This document shows positions 9,045 through 17,750 of a stretch of DNA of 64,000 bases, piece after piece. The stretch lies in assembly GCF_003261055.1 (NCBI RefSeq), contig NZ_CP030073.1, positions 3,658,001 to 3,722,000 on the forward strand. Reading direction: 5' to 3'. Each line of letters starts with the position of its first letter. Position 1 is the stretch's first letter. The notes under the pieces were generated by a model. It did not search any database, was not told where the DNA came from, and was given only the letters and a program-made list of their open reading frames with translations. The translations under genes and the position numbers were made by a program. The stretch comes from Streptomyces cadmiisoli (GTDB lineage: Bacteria > Actinomycetota > Actinomycetes > Streptomycetales > Streptomycetaceae).

Positions 9045-9458
9045 ATGGACGCAGAGCTAGTAACCCTCGCCTCAACTGCGGGAACCGCAGTGGTAACCGC
9101 TCTCACCACCGACCTGTGGCAGCGAGCCCAGACCTCGATCGGCACCCTCTGGCGGCGCGCGTACCCGGAGCGTGCCGACACTGTGGAGGCAGAGCTCACG
9201 GAGACCCGCGCTCTGCTCCTCGCCACCCCAGAGAACGATATGGCCGAGGTTTCGATCCAGGAATGGCGCCTGCGTTTCCACCGCCTGCTCACCACGCACC
9301 CCGGACTCGCCGAAGAGCTGCGCCGTGTGCTGGCCGAGGACCTCGCACCCGCGCTCTCAGCCCATCCTCGGGGCACGTCCACGGTCTTCAACGCGACAGC
9401 GTCCGGGCACGGGCGTGTCTACCAGTCCGCCAGGAACCAGACGATCAACGAGCGATGA
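9045..9458 (+). CDS. hypothetical protein with C-terminal YQ-QTIN motif
   Basis: A 137-aa protein. The N-terminal hydrophobic helix (LASTAGTAVVTALTTDLW) leads into a helical charged region (WRRAYPERADTVEAELTE). The C-terminus, ASGHGRVYQSARNQTINER, is a short motif I know from many Streptomyces conflict- or signalling-type proteins of unknown function. The start is secure: AAGGAGGGG lies six bases upstream. Its stop overlaps the next ATG (ATGA), so the two genes are coupled. The shared motif in the neighbour suggests the proteins interact or bind the same ligand; that is inference. Confidence 0.7.
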   Translation: MDAELVTLASTAGTAVVTALTTDLWQRAQTSIGTLWRRAYPERADTVEAELTETRALLLATPENDMAEVSIQEWRLRFHRLLTTHPGLAEELRRVLAEDLAPALSAHPRGTSTVFNATASGHGRVYQSARNQTINER

Positions 9459-10279
9459 CCGAGAAACCAGACTCCCCGACGGTTCCGGCCAGCGGTCGGA
9501 CCTTCACAGCGACTCCAGCGGACCAGGCACGGGCGTACCAGGCCAGCCGGGACCAGACGATCAACGAACACCATCACTACGCGCCACGTGGTTCGCTGAA
9601 AGTACACATGGCCTGGTCAGTGGCAGGTGTAACAGTCCTGGCACTTGGTGCGTTGGTGGGCGTTGAGTTGTGGCAACGGCATACGGCAGCGAACGCGACA
9701 CCTGTTGGCGATAAAAAGGTCCGGCAGGTCTCAGCCTCCTCTACGCCTAGCACCACCCCGAAGCCATCCGGCACTGTATCCCCAGGTCCGTCACCTACAA
9801 AGGCACCAGTGCAACAGGAACCGACGGCTCCAACACCGAATCCCACACCCTCCGCGTCTGCTTCCGAACCGCCGTCCAACCCGGCAACGAGTTGTACCGG
9901 GTGGAGGGATTCAGGTGTCATCCACGTGCAGGTCAAAGCATGCAGCCGTATCGAGAACGACCACCTGTACATGAACGCCGAATGGCGTACAACGTCCGGT
10001 TCCGCGCTGGTGGACGTCTACATCTGGTTGGAGGACGCCGCGGGCAAGGAGGTTGTTTACCCGGGCACGTCCATGCCCAACGGCATGCCGTCGTACAACA
10101 TGGCCGCCTGGCAGACACCCCAGATCCATCCGCAATGGAAGGAGTACAAGGTCGGCAAGGCTCTGGCACATGGCGAGAAGTACCAGGTGTCCGTATCAGT
10201 GAGGGAACGGGGTGGCGCTAAGCCCAATATTTTCAGCCCCACAGTGGTAGGTCACCAACTGGGGGTTGTCTATCCTTAA
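9455..10279 (+). CDS. membrane protein with YQ-QTIN motif and exported beta-domain
   Basis: A 274-aa protein. The N-terminus carries the same motif as its upstream partner (ARAYQASRDQTINEH, about residues 25-39). A transmembrane helix (about 52-72, WSVAGVTVLALGALVGVELW) follows, then a long Ser/Thr/Pro-rich linker (about 85-145). The C-terminal domain of about 120 residues looks beta-rich (SCTGWRDSGVIHVQVKACSR to VVGHQLGVVYP) and is predicted outside the cell. The layout is that of a sensor passing a signal across the membrane to the cytosolic motif. Start chosen at the ATGA overlap. Function unknown. Confidence 0.7.
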   Translation: MTEKPDSPTVPASGRTFTATPADQARAYQASRDQTINEHHHYAPRGSLKVHMAWSVAGVTVLALGALVGVELWQRHTAANATPVGDKKVRQVSASSTPSTTPKPSGTVSPGPSPTKAPVQQEPTAPTPNPTPSASASEPPSNPATSCTGWRDSGVIHVQVKACSRIENDHLYMNAEWRTTSGSALVDVYIWLEDAAGKEVVYPGTSMPNGMPSYNMAAWQTPQIHPQWKEYKVGKALAHGEKYQVSVSVRERGGAKPNIFSPTVVGHQLGVVYP

Positions 10280-10282
10280 GCC

Positions 10283-10549
10283 ATGCCCACCGCGCCACCA
10301 CCACAACAACATGTCGGTGACACAGTCAACCAGACAGGAAACGGCAAGGTAGTCGAGGACATCACTTTGTCCTCCTGGAAGTCGCTAAAGACCTATGGAG
10401 ACTTGCACAGCGCCCAACCTGACCGCGCAGACTCTGGAAGGGTAGCGCCGACTGTGTGCACTGCGGTCAAATTCCTCACCTCAGCACGGTTCTGCGAACG
10501 ACGTCGTGGGGCCGCAGACGGCAGAAGGCGCAGCTGCTCCTTCATGTAG
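10283..10549 (+). CDS. possible small third protein of the YQ-QTIN cluster
   Basis: An 88-codon frame begins three bases after the previous stop. Its N-terminus (HVGDTVNQTGNGKVVEDITL) resembles the GD-x-V-Q-x-G elements of such proteins, while the second half is Arg- and Ser-rich and looks non-coding. It may be a truncated gene. There is no strong ribosome-binding site, though coupling from the stop is possible. The interval to 10664 holds nothing else I can identify. Confidence 0.3.
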   Translation: MPTAPPPQQHVGDTVNQTGNGKVVEDITLSSWKSLKTYGDLHSAQPDRADSGRVAPTVCTAVKFLTSARFCERRRGAADGRRRSCSFM

Positions 10550-10664
10550 ACAGGCAATACTGTCCTAGCCCAAGGCTGGGAATAAGCCGGCAGGAAGAAC
10601 CAGATCAGCTTCGGGTCAGCTTCCCCACCGTTGTCAAACGTCGGGCAATGATTTCATCCCCAAA

Positions 10665-11342
10665 TCAAGGCGCGAGCCGGAACCACTCTTCCGAGAGGGC
10701 TTGAGTTAGCACCCGAGACAACCCGTTCATGAACTCTTCACACTTCTTCATGTGCACAGAGAACATCCCTCCCGAGATCTTTTCCTTTCGGCTGCCATGG
10801 GCGATGTCGTTGCGAACTCGCTTCACGAACTCGATCGAACTGTATTGCTCTTTCGCGACTCGATCGACCGGAATTCCCAGAGATACCAAAGCTCGTTTCA
10901 GGACGTCTGAACCCAGGTTCATCTCCATAGAAACAGCAACCTCGGCGGCTATGGAAACAGGCCCATCGCTCAATTCCTGAAGTCTCTTAACGAAGGAAAT
11001 TTGATGTCGGGCCCGACTTGTCAGCCGGCCCTCTTCCTCACTGGCTCCAACCCCTTTCCTCAAAGTGTCAAATTCGACAGCGAGGGCGGCCGCCATAAGC
11101 TCCGGCTTCAGATGCTTCACAGGGAGACTGCGCGCATTTACAGCGGTGACGTACAGAGATAGGGCATTGCGCGTAAATCCTTCGAGATGCGCATACTGCA
11201 TCACGAGGATCGCGCGAAGCGAGTACACCGAAGCTTCCTCCGGCGAGACGTCACCAAGTAGGTGGTTAAACAGGTGCCGCAGCTCATCAAGGCGCCAGGC
11301 CATGTCTTCTTCGAGCTGTGCCCGCATCTCTGAGACTTTCAC
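10665..11342 (-). CDS. MAE_28990/MAE_18760-like HEPN nuclease
   Basis: A 225-aa all-helical protein matching the HEPN family typified by MAE_28990. The predicted RNase motif R-x4-H is seen as RNDIAH at residues 177-182, with the conserved helix MQYAHLEGFTRNALSLYV near 48-65. HEPN enzymes of this family are predicted ribonucleases in toxin-antitoxin and restriction-like defence. The GTG start overlaps the upstream DUF262 stop (GTGA), so it is the third gene of a coupled operon with a methyltransferase. Base composition is visibly more A/T-rich than the chromosome, suggesting transfer. Confidence 0.8.
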   Translation of the reverse strand: MKVSEMRAQLEEDMAWRLDELRHLFNHLLGDVSPEEASVYSLRAILVMQYAHLEGFTRNALSLYVTAVNARSLPVKHLKPELMAAALAVEFDTLRKGVGASEEEGRLTSRARHQISFVKRLQELSDGPVSIAAEVAVSMEMNLGSDVLKRALVSLGIPVDRVAKEQYSSIEFVKRVRNDIAHGSRKEKISGGMFSVHMKKCEEFMNGLSRVLTQALSEEWFRLAP

Positions 11343-12478
11343 GAAAGAGCCTTCGAGAATCGATCAGCAAAGAAGCCGACGCGGACCTGGAGCGAGATGC
11401 GATCGTTTTTACCACCTCCCGTCGCTTGCAGAAATCCTTGATCAGTTTTCCCTTGCCTGACTACGTTCGCCAACGCTGCGATTTGCTCTTCGTTATCAGG
11501 GTCAATTCGGTCCAGAACGTTCTGAATCCCTAGAGCAATACCTTCGAAGTGATAGACGGAGAACTGCCAGCGAGCTTCTCCACGCTTAGAAACAGTTCCC
11601 ATGATCTTCTGTGCGAACCCGGACGCCTCGCCGACTTTATGGAGAACCTCAAAGGTCTTCTCGAAAGTCTTCGCTTCACGCTCGTAGTCGAATTGCACGA
11701 GGCCGGAAGGGTCCGACACGGCCTCCATGTAATCCGTCAAGAAGTCGGCAATGTCATGCTTATACGTAGCGCCGACATTCTTGAAGGCGAAGAAGCGGAG
11801 AACCAGCTCTTGGTCGAACTTCTCCCTCTGCGCCTTCTCAGTCAAAGTCTCGACGCAATACGCAAAGTCAAGGTTACGCGCCAAGTCAATCATGTATTGA
11901 TTGAACTTATTGGAAAGCAGGCGAATGGTGGCGTTCCGGACTTCCTGCTTTGAAAGTTGCTCGCCACCGGTATTGAGCCGCTTGAACATGTAGTACCGCA
12001 GACGCGGATCACTCTCCTTGCGCAGAATCTCCGCTCGGATATAGCTGCGCTTAATTTTGATCTCCAGCGCCCGCGGAAGGTTCGCATAGGTGTGCCCGTT
12101 GAGCTCAGGAACGATATCGCAGTCAGACAGAACCAAGGGATCTTGCAGTTCCCCTTTTAGCTTCAGCTCGCCCCTGAAGTGCAGGAAGGACGAAATACGC
12201 TGCAATCCGTCAATCAACTCATAAACACGATCTTCTCGCTCAATCAGAAAGATTGGCGGAACGGGAAGCTCAAGCAAGAGAGACTCGATGAACCGAGACT
12301 GCGCACCTTCGGTCCATCGAAACATGCGTTGGAACTCGGGGTCGATGATGAGCTCTTCAGACTCATACATGTCTGCCAGCTCATTGAAAGAGAAGTCATT
12401 ACTTTTGGTTCTGATACCAGTAATTTTCCTGTCAACCGCCTGAATCAAATCATCCGGCGACAGAGTTCCTTCTGACAT
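11339..12478 (-). CDS. DUF262 (ParB/GmrSD-like) protein
   Basis: A 379-aa protein with an N-terminal DUF262 domain: DPEFQRMFRW near residue 46, LPVPPIFLIE near 71 and the hallmark YELIDGLQRISSFLHF near 86-101 (DGLQR at 90-94). DUF262 proteins have a ParB-like fold that can hydrolyse nucleotides and occur in GmrSD-type and other modification-dependent restriction systems. The C-terminal half lacks the HNH/DUF1524 nuclease usually fused in GmrSD, so nuclease activity may be supplied by the separate HEPN protein. It lies three bases after the methyltransferase stop, with AGGGGG in that overlap region as its ribosome-binding site. Confidence 0.82.
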   Translation of the reverse strand: MSEGTLSPDDLIQAVDRKITGIRTKSNDFSFNELADMYESEELIIDPEFQRMFRWTEGAQSRFIESLLLELPVPPIFLIEREDRVYELIDGLQRISSFLHFRGELKLKGELQDPLVLSDCDIVPELNGHTYANLPRALEIKIKRSYIRAEILRKESDPRLRYYMFKRLNTGGEQLSKQEVRNATIRLLSNKFNQYMIDLARNLDFAYCVETLTEKAQREKFDQELVLRFFAFKNVGATYKHDIADFLTDYMEAVSDPSGLVQFDYEREAKTFEKTFEVLHKVGEASGFAQKIMGTVSKRGEARWQFSVYHFEGIALGIQNVLDRIDPDNEEQIAALANVVRQGKTDQGFLQATGGGKNDRISLQVRVGFFADRFSKALS

Positions 12479-12481
12479 TCT

Positions 12482-13771
12482 CTACCCCCTACGCAAAGTG
12501 ATGACCGATTCCTCGACATCACCCTTCTTATAAGCTCTTGCCGCAGTGTTCAGGGCGGTCAGTGAGCGGCGCACCTCGAACCTTTCCTGAAGCTCAAGAT
12601 CCCATCCACGCGCCCTCGACTCTTCAATGCAGATTTCCGCAAGCGGAACTGGAACATCCTTGTAGAAAGAATCCTGGATCACAAGGTGTACCGTCGCTTT
12701 GCGCTTACAGACGCGATTCAACTGATCGAAGCCAGCCGTCAAATCATCGAGGTACTGCCGGGCTTGTTTTAGGTAATAGCCCGATGAGGCTTTACTGTCG
12801 TGCTGCGCGATGCGCTCAAGAAGCGACTTCCCAGCCCCCCCCAGGGCGCTCAAATCCAGAGAATCTTCCCGTCGAATCAGCGTAGTACCCATCAGGCCAG
12901 AACGGAGCCTCCTGTCCGAGGAGATATCGATGCCGAGTATCGCTAGCTCTCTCGTGTACGCAACCGCATAGTCAATCCGAGTCAGATAGGGAGGCGACGT
13001 AAGGACTACATCAATGCGCTCGTCGGCGATCGGAAGGGCAGAGGAATCCCCACCAATCAGCGTAATCGGCGCGGAGTATTTTGGATGCTCCGCTGCACGG
13101 CTGGAAACAAAGTAGATCTCGCGCTCGACGGCTAGATCCACCTCGCTGTAGTCCAGGTAAATTAGGGACGACTCTTCTTTAGCTCTCTTGACCCAGGTTG
13201 GATTGCTACCTTCAAAAGATTTCGTGAGGGATCGAACCGCACGGAAGAGAGCGACCATACCAATGGTATACAAGTCGACGTCAAGCTTCTTAATTACGCG
13301 ATGCCAATCGCGTATCCGGGCAATCGCTTCAGCGTCAAACCAGGCAGCTAGTGGATCTCGTCGAAAACGCTCGGTATCGCGCGTGCGAGGTTTGGGGGGC
13401 CTCTTAATGTCGCCCGTGCATCTACCTGCATCGGAACGTAGGCGGGCGATCACGTTGGCCACCGGATTCCGGTCCACTCCAATGGACTGAAATCCGAGAT
13501 GTTGGGCGGCAAGGGTCGTAGTGCCGCTGCCATTCCAAGGATCCAGGACTACGCCTGAGGCTTCCCATCGCATTAGTTGGTTACAGGCCCACTCAAAGGA
13601 GAATCCCGCATAATACGGAAATACGTCCGCCAAGCCCGCTTTCTCCACTGCCGGCCGCTTAGGTGAGAGGGCACCCCCCCGAGTGGCGCCAGGCGCCTGC
13701 ACGTCGTCAAACAGAGTCGGGATCGGCTCCTGGCTTGCAGCTTGAAGCGGGCTGCGAGTGAGGCGATCCAC
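12482..13771 (-). CDS. DNA methyltransferase, TSPPY type (N4-cytosine/N6-adenine)
   Basis: A 429-aa SAM-dependent DNA methylase. The SAM-binding motif I, DPWNGSGTTTLAA, is at about residues 77-89, followed by acidic motif II (GVDRNP), and the catalytic motif IV TSPPY at 258-262. Motif I precedes motif IV. The GTG at 13771 has AAGGAAA directly upstream and is preferred over starts up to 63 codons earlier in low-similarity sequence. It leads an operon with DUF262 and HEPN genes and presumably marks self DNA. The recognition sequence is unknown and no separate specificity protein is seen. Confidence 0.82.
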   Translation of the reverse strand: MDRLTRSPLQAASQEPIPTLFDDVQAPGATRGGALSPKRPAVEKAGLADVFPYYAGFSFEWACNQLMRWEASGVVLDPWNGSGTTTLAAQHLGFQSIGVDRNPVANVIARLRSDAGRCTGDIKRPPKPRTRDTERFRRDPLAAWFDAEAIARIRDWHRVIKKLDVDLYTIGMVALFRAVRSLTKSFEGSNPTWVKRAKEESSLIYLDYSEVDLAVEREIYFVSSRAAEHPKYSAPITLIGGDSSALPIADERIDVVLTSPPYLTRIDYAVAYTRELAILGIDISSDRRLRSGLMGTTLIRREDSLDLSALGGAGKSLLERIAQHDSKASSGYYLKQARQYLDDLTAGFDQLNRVCKRKATVHLVIQDSFYKDVPVPLAEICIEESRARGWDLELQERFEVRRSLTALNTAARAYKKGDVEESVITLRRG

Positions 13772-14087
13772 TTTCCTTCTCTCAGATTCGTAGCAACGAT
13801 TGCGAGCCCCCAGTGTACGAGACTGGGTCGTGGGGTCGCGGATGGTACACCTTCTCACGAAGGGGCGCCTCCGGGCTGTGCGGGCTCCCTGCTGTCCGGC
13901 GATCCGAGCAACGCTCGCGCGGGGCAGGTGCAGACCTGCGGACCACTTGTGGACGGACAATCATCGAAGTAGCTATCAGCCGCCTCCGACCAGGCCTGGC
14001 CCCTGCAACTGTCTCGGCCTCCGGAACCTTGTCAGGCAAACCCGATTCGGTCGGGCACCAGAGGAAGCGACTGCGCCAGCGGCGGCG
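13772..14087. promoter_or_regulatory. promoter region of the methyltransferase operon
   Basis: About 315 bp with no convincing gene; the open frames here are short and Arg/Ser-rich. It must hold the promoter for the minus-strand operon and the 3' end region of the hypothetical gene at 14088. No clear operator dyad was found. Confidence 0.4.
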
Positions 14088-14633
14088 TCAAAGTGCCGTA
14101 ACGTCACTCACTGACAAGACAGTAGCGTGATCTAGGGCATCGCCGGCGTGGTAGCCACAGGCGGCGACGTACACCACACCCTCCTGCCCCCAGCCGGCGA
14201 CAATCCAGCGAGCAGCCCTGGTGCACGGTGCCCCATCACTCTGGCGGCGCTCGGAACACGCGATCTTGGGCGTGAAGTATCCAACAGGGCTCCCTGCCAC
14301 TACGGGAGCCCGTACATCAACGAAGGCATCGGAGACAGGATGTGCCGAATCGAGCACTGCCCCCTGGAGTGCCTGCTGTCCTCCAGCGTCCTCCGTGCCG
14401 AAGATCTCGGCAGCGAAGCGCCCAACACCGTCGGAGCAGAACAGTGCAAAGGTGCGCCGCTCCACGTTGGGGTACGGGCTGAATGGGAGGGTCAGGTTTA
14501 CGTCCCAGCCGTAGCGGTTCATCTCAAACGCCATCGAGTCCGTCATTCCGGGTGCCCAGCCGTGGCAAGGTCTGCCGTGAGGATCAAGCTCCGGATCTAG
14601 AGGTGTTAGCGCTGGCATGATCAGGCGGAGCAC
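14088..14633 (-). CDS. hypothetical protein with possible Cys/His metal site
   Basis: About 181 aa, no family recognised. The C-terminal part has Cys and His residues spaced like a metal ligand set (ACSERRQSDGAPCTRAARW, then VAACGYHAG). The GTG at 14633 has GGGAG a few bases upstream; the in-frame ATG at 14618 lacks a site. It reads in the same direction as the methyltransferase operon but is separated by more than 300 bp. Confidence 0.55.
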   Translation of the reverse strand: MLRLIMPALTPLDPELDPHGRPCHGWAPGMTDSMAFEMNRYGWDVNLTLPFSPYPNVERRTFALFCSDGVGRFAAEIFGTEDAGGQQALQGAVLDSAHPVSDAFVDVRAPVVAGSPVGYFTPKIACSERRQSDGAPCTRAARWIVAGWGQEGVVYVAACGYHAGDALDHATVLSVSDVTAL

Positions 14634-15125
14634 GATTCTCCCTCACGTCACACTCGGCTGGCGAATTCTTGAGCAACGAACGTCGCCGCGGTAATTCTCC
14701 TGAACCAAGAGACTACTTGCCGTGCTGGCCCCCCACCGTCGGTGAGCAGCGGGCAGGTTCGGCCCGCACCACAAGTGCACCAGATCGAGCGGGGAGTAGC
14801 GGGGAATCATGGTGAAGGCAACCGCGGGCCGACGTGCCCACGGCTCGATCGTTTACCCAGGTCAGCGCCCGAGCTGGTTGTAAGTGCTCGCAGCTTCCCA
14901 AGCTGATGCTCCCTGACATTCGCCCGGAGTCGGGAGAAGTAAACTGCCATTCCACTGAGTGGGGGGCGAACACTAGCGGTCAGCTGGGGCGTGTGACGCG
15001 TCCTTGAATGCTGCGCCTCGATCGTCTGCGGCTGGGTACGGTCATCGTCATGTCCGGCACACGTCGGGTTGGTCACCCGTAGACGTGTGCTGGTGGATCG
15101 CGCGACCAGGGGAGCTGGTACGAGC
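14634..15125. other. gap of about 490 bp without a recognisable gene
   Basis: Overlapping frames on both strands have poor codon use and no family. It lies between the hypothetical gene and the divergent phosphotransferase, so promoters for both are expected. It may also contain decayed coding sequence. Confidence 0.35.
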
Positions 15126-16040
15126 ATGGCGGTTGACGCTGCTCGCACGGAAGATGGGTTCACATCGGCGAGGGCTGCGAAGGTGATGTCTGCCGCCTGC
15201 CGGGCGGTCGGCATTGACGACAGAGACGCCGAGTTGATTCGTCTTGGGGAGAACGCGTTGTTTCGGCTGGCCTCCGTGCCGGTGATCGTGCGCGTGGCTC
15301 GCGGGGAACAGTGGTTGCCAACGGCCCGCACAGAAGTTGCCGTGTCACGGTGGTTGGCGGAGGAAGGGTTCCCGGCTGCTCGCATCGTCGAGGATCTGGA
15401 GCAGCCGTTCTTGACTGACGGGCACCCCGTGACCTTTTGGCATCTGATCGTCGAGGCCGATCGTAAGGCGACGTATGGCGAGTTGGGTGGCGTCTTGCGG
15501 GATCTGCACTCGCTGACCGTGCCGGACGGTGTGGTGCTTCCGTCGTTCTCGCCCTTCGACAAGCAAGAGCTGCGCATGGACCGAGCCGTGATTCCGCGGG
15601 ATGACAAGGTCTTCCTGAGGAACCGCTGGCGTGAGCTTCAGTACAAGTACGCCGAGTTGAAGTTCGAGACCCCGAAGGGGCCGGTGCACGGGGATGCCCA
15701 CGTGCAGAACCTCATGGTCGATGATCAGGGGCGCGTCATCCTGATCGACTTCGAAGCCTTCTGTTACGACCACCCTGAGTGGGATCTCATGGTGACGGCA
15801 GTCGAGCATCACAGCCTCGGGTGGCAGACCGACGAGCAGTACGCCGACTTCGTGGCCGCATACGGGCGTGACCTGTACGACTGGCACGGGTACGAGACGC
15901 TGCGGGGTATCCAAGAGTTCGGCATGACGACGTGGCTCATGCAGAACGTGCAGGAAGACGAGCAGACTGCGGCTGAGTATCGCCGGCGTATCGCTGGGCT
16001 GCGTAACGACGATGCTCCTCGGGACTGGCGGCCCTGGTAG
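15126..16040 (+). CDS. APH-family phosphotransferase (kinase fold)
   Basis: A 304-aa aminoglycoside phosphotransferase/choline kinase-fold protein. The catalytic loop is VHGDAHVQNLMV near residue 195 and the metal-binding motif is LIDFEAFCYD near 215. An N-terminal nucleotide-binding lobe contains VIVRVARGE near 58. Such enzymes phosphorylate small alcohols, sugars or antibiotics; the substrate cannot be inferred. The ATG at 15126 starts the conserved part, although GGGGAG is rather far upstream, so an upstream GTG remains possible. Confidence 0.75.
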   Translation: MAVDAARTEDGFTSARAAKVMSAACRAVGIDDRDAELIRLGENALFRLASVPVIVRVARGEQWLPTARTEVAVSRWLAEEGFPAARIVEDLEQPFLTDGHPVTFWHLIVEADRKATYGELGGVLRDLHSLTVPDGVVLPSFSPFDKQELRMDRAVIPRDDKVFLRNRWRELQYKYAELKFETPKGPVHGDAHVQNLMVDDQGRVILIDFEAFCYDHPEWDLMVTAVEHHSLGWQTDEQYADFVAAYGRDLYDWHGYETLRGIQEFGMTTWLMQNVQEDEQTAAEYRRRIAGLRNDDAPRDWRPW

Positions 16041-16055
16041 CTGCTAGGCCGTGTT

Positions 16056-16385
16056 TTAGAACTCGCTGACCTGGCTGGTGGGCCGTCCGGGGAAGTCGCG
16101 GGCGGCCATCCAGATAGTGAGGTCGCGGGCGATGTCGTTGATGCTGGTCGCCGTGGTGACCTCGTTCTCATCGCGGGTGGTGTCACGGCGGACGATCTCG
16201 TAGCCGCCTTCGTCCAGGACGGCCACGGAGGCGAACCAGACGGGATCGTCCTCGTCGGGCTGGACGACGACGAACGTGTTGTCGGAATCGTTGAGGTCGC
16301 TGATCAGCATGAACAGCGCGTCCTCGGAGGGGTCGACGATGCGGTCGCCGCTCTCGCTGTCGGCGCCGTAGTACTGAGCCCCCAT
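16056..16385 (-). CDS. small acidic hypothetical protein, possibly immunity-type
   Basis: A 109-aa acidic protein, convergent with the phosphotransferase (15 bp between stops). The layout DPSEDALFMLISDLND then PVWFASVAV and a C-terminal helix ARDLTIWMAARDF resembles small Imm1-like immunity proteins. I would not assign the family without a profile search. The ATG at 16385 has GGGGAAGG seven bases upstream. No toxin gene is adjacent. Confidence 0.55.
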   Translation of the reverse strand: MGAQYYGADSESGDRIVDPSEDALFMLISDLNDSDNTFVVVQPDEDDPVWFASVAVLDEGGYEIVRRDTTRDENEVTTATSINDIARDLTIWMAARDFPGRPTSQVSEF

Positions 16386-16455
16386 CGTTGCCTTCCCCTC
16401 GCTGTCGACCCTGGTCGCGGTCAGCATGGCATGAGGAACCGACAGCTCAGTCCGG

Positions 16456-16812
16456 TCACAGCCATTCGCCGATCGCAGCGATCAGGACGGTGGCTTCGAA
16501 GCGGACGGCGAGTTTGTCGAACCGGGTGGCGACCGCCCGGTTGCCGGTTGATCCCGCACTCGACCGCGTGCCGGGCCTTGTAGTCCTCGCGGTCGAAGGC
16601 CGGAGGCCGCCCGCCAGCGTTCCCGCGCCGTTTGCGGTGGGCGGCCTGGTCGGCTGGCTCCGGGATCGTGCAGCGGATTCCTCGCTTTCGCAGGTAGGCC
16701 CGGTTGGCGCGGGAGGAGGTCTTGTCGCCCCGCACTCGCAGCGGCCGGACACGGGGACGGCCCGGTCCGGTGCGGGGCACCCGGATGCCTTCCAGGACGG
16801 CGGTGAATGAGG
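16456..16812 (-). pseudogene. IS5-family transposase, 3' fragment with frameshift
   Basis: The minus strand reads the C-terminal part of an IS5-type DDE transposase: GDKTSSRANRAYLRKRGIRC, EPADQAAHRKRRG, GRPPAFDREDYKARHAVECG. It then breaks near 16545. The last stretch (RAVATRFDKLAVRFEATVLI, then AAIGEWL) continues in another frame. Matching the usual ...GINRLKR...AVATR order, the break fits loss of 8 nt. The N-terminal two thirds are missing; an IS701-type fragment abuts it. Confidence 0.75.
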
Positions 16813-16816
16813 ACTG

Positions 16817-17392
16817 TCACCGCGCTGACCTGCGGTGACCAGCAAGGACAGCGGCCGTTGGCCGGCTGGTGGCCAGGGCCAAGAACACGCCGACCTGGGC
16901 GTTCTCGATGCGTCCCGCGGTGCCGGTGTACTGCCGCTGCACCACGGCCGAGGAGCGGCCCTTCTTCACAAAGCCGGTCTCGTCCACGATCAGTACGCCG
17001 CCGTCGGCGCCGAGGTGGTCAGCAGCGTAGGCACGCAGGTCGTCGCGGACCGCATCGGCGTCCCAACGGGCGTAGCGCAACAAGCGCTGCATCGGTCCGG
17101 GCCGGGTCTGGCCCGCCTACTCGGCCAGCTGCCAGCAATTCTTCCGCTCGACACTCGACAGCAGCCCGAGCAGGTAGGCGCGAGCTGCTGTCCGAGGTTC
17201 AACTCGTTTGAACCGCCCCGCGATCCGGGCCATGGCCTGGTCGAACATTTCCCGCCAGCGGGCAGGGTCTACGCTATGGCCTGCGGCCAACGCACGATCT
17301 TCAGGAGTCCACACAGCCCCCGATGATCACGCGGTGGCCGTACCCGTTCCCAGCCGGGACCTGACGCAAGATCGCGAAACCAAACTTGAGTA
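16817..17392 (-). pseudogene. IS701-family transposase, 5' fragment with nonsense codon
   Basis: The minus strand encodes an IS701-type transposase N-terminus (DPARWREMFDQAMARIAGRF, AARAYLLGLLSSVERKNCWQ). A TAG at 17117-17119 replaces a Gln codon. The frame then continues through [18 protein letters not shown] to the first catalytic Asp in [12 protein letters not shown] and ends after [11 protein letters not shown], so the catalytic domain is lost. Its outer end is followed by TTAG at 17393, matching the YTAR target preference known for IS701 elements. A second fragment lies at 20209-20517. Confidence 0.8.
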
Positions 17393-17750
17393 TTAGCCGC
17401 CGAATACGGCGTTGACAATTTCATGCCCCTGCTGAATGAGCAGCGAGAGGCCACCCGTCACTTCAGAAGCGGAAGTAAGGGCTAGCATGACGCGATCAGT
17501 GGCGCGTCGAAGAACTCCCTGATCTGCGGGGGCGTCAGAAGCTGCGGTTTCCAATTCGCGTACGCCGTCCAGAAGCTCCGCCTCCTCCTCAGCGGGAAGG
17601 TTCAGGACGGGCGCCATTTGCCTGATCAGCGTTGCCAACTGTAGAAGATGTCCAACTTGGGCTGCGTCAAATCCGAAGTTGTTCGTTTGCCGTACGGTTC
17701 CATGGCTCCCCCCGATGACGCTCCCCTTCGGGTTATGCACGTTGTATGTG
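17393..17750. repeat. 358-bp direct repeat, copy 1
   Basis: The 3' part of the downstream paralogue. It matches 18152-18509 at an offset of 759 bp, and by eye only position 17415 (A versus G) differs. This points to recent duplication or gene conversion limited to the 3' half. Confidence 0.9.
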
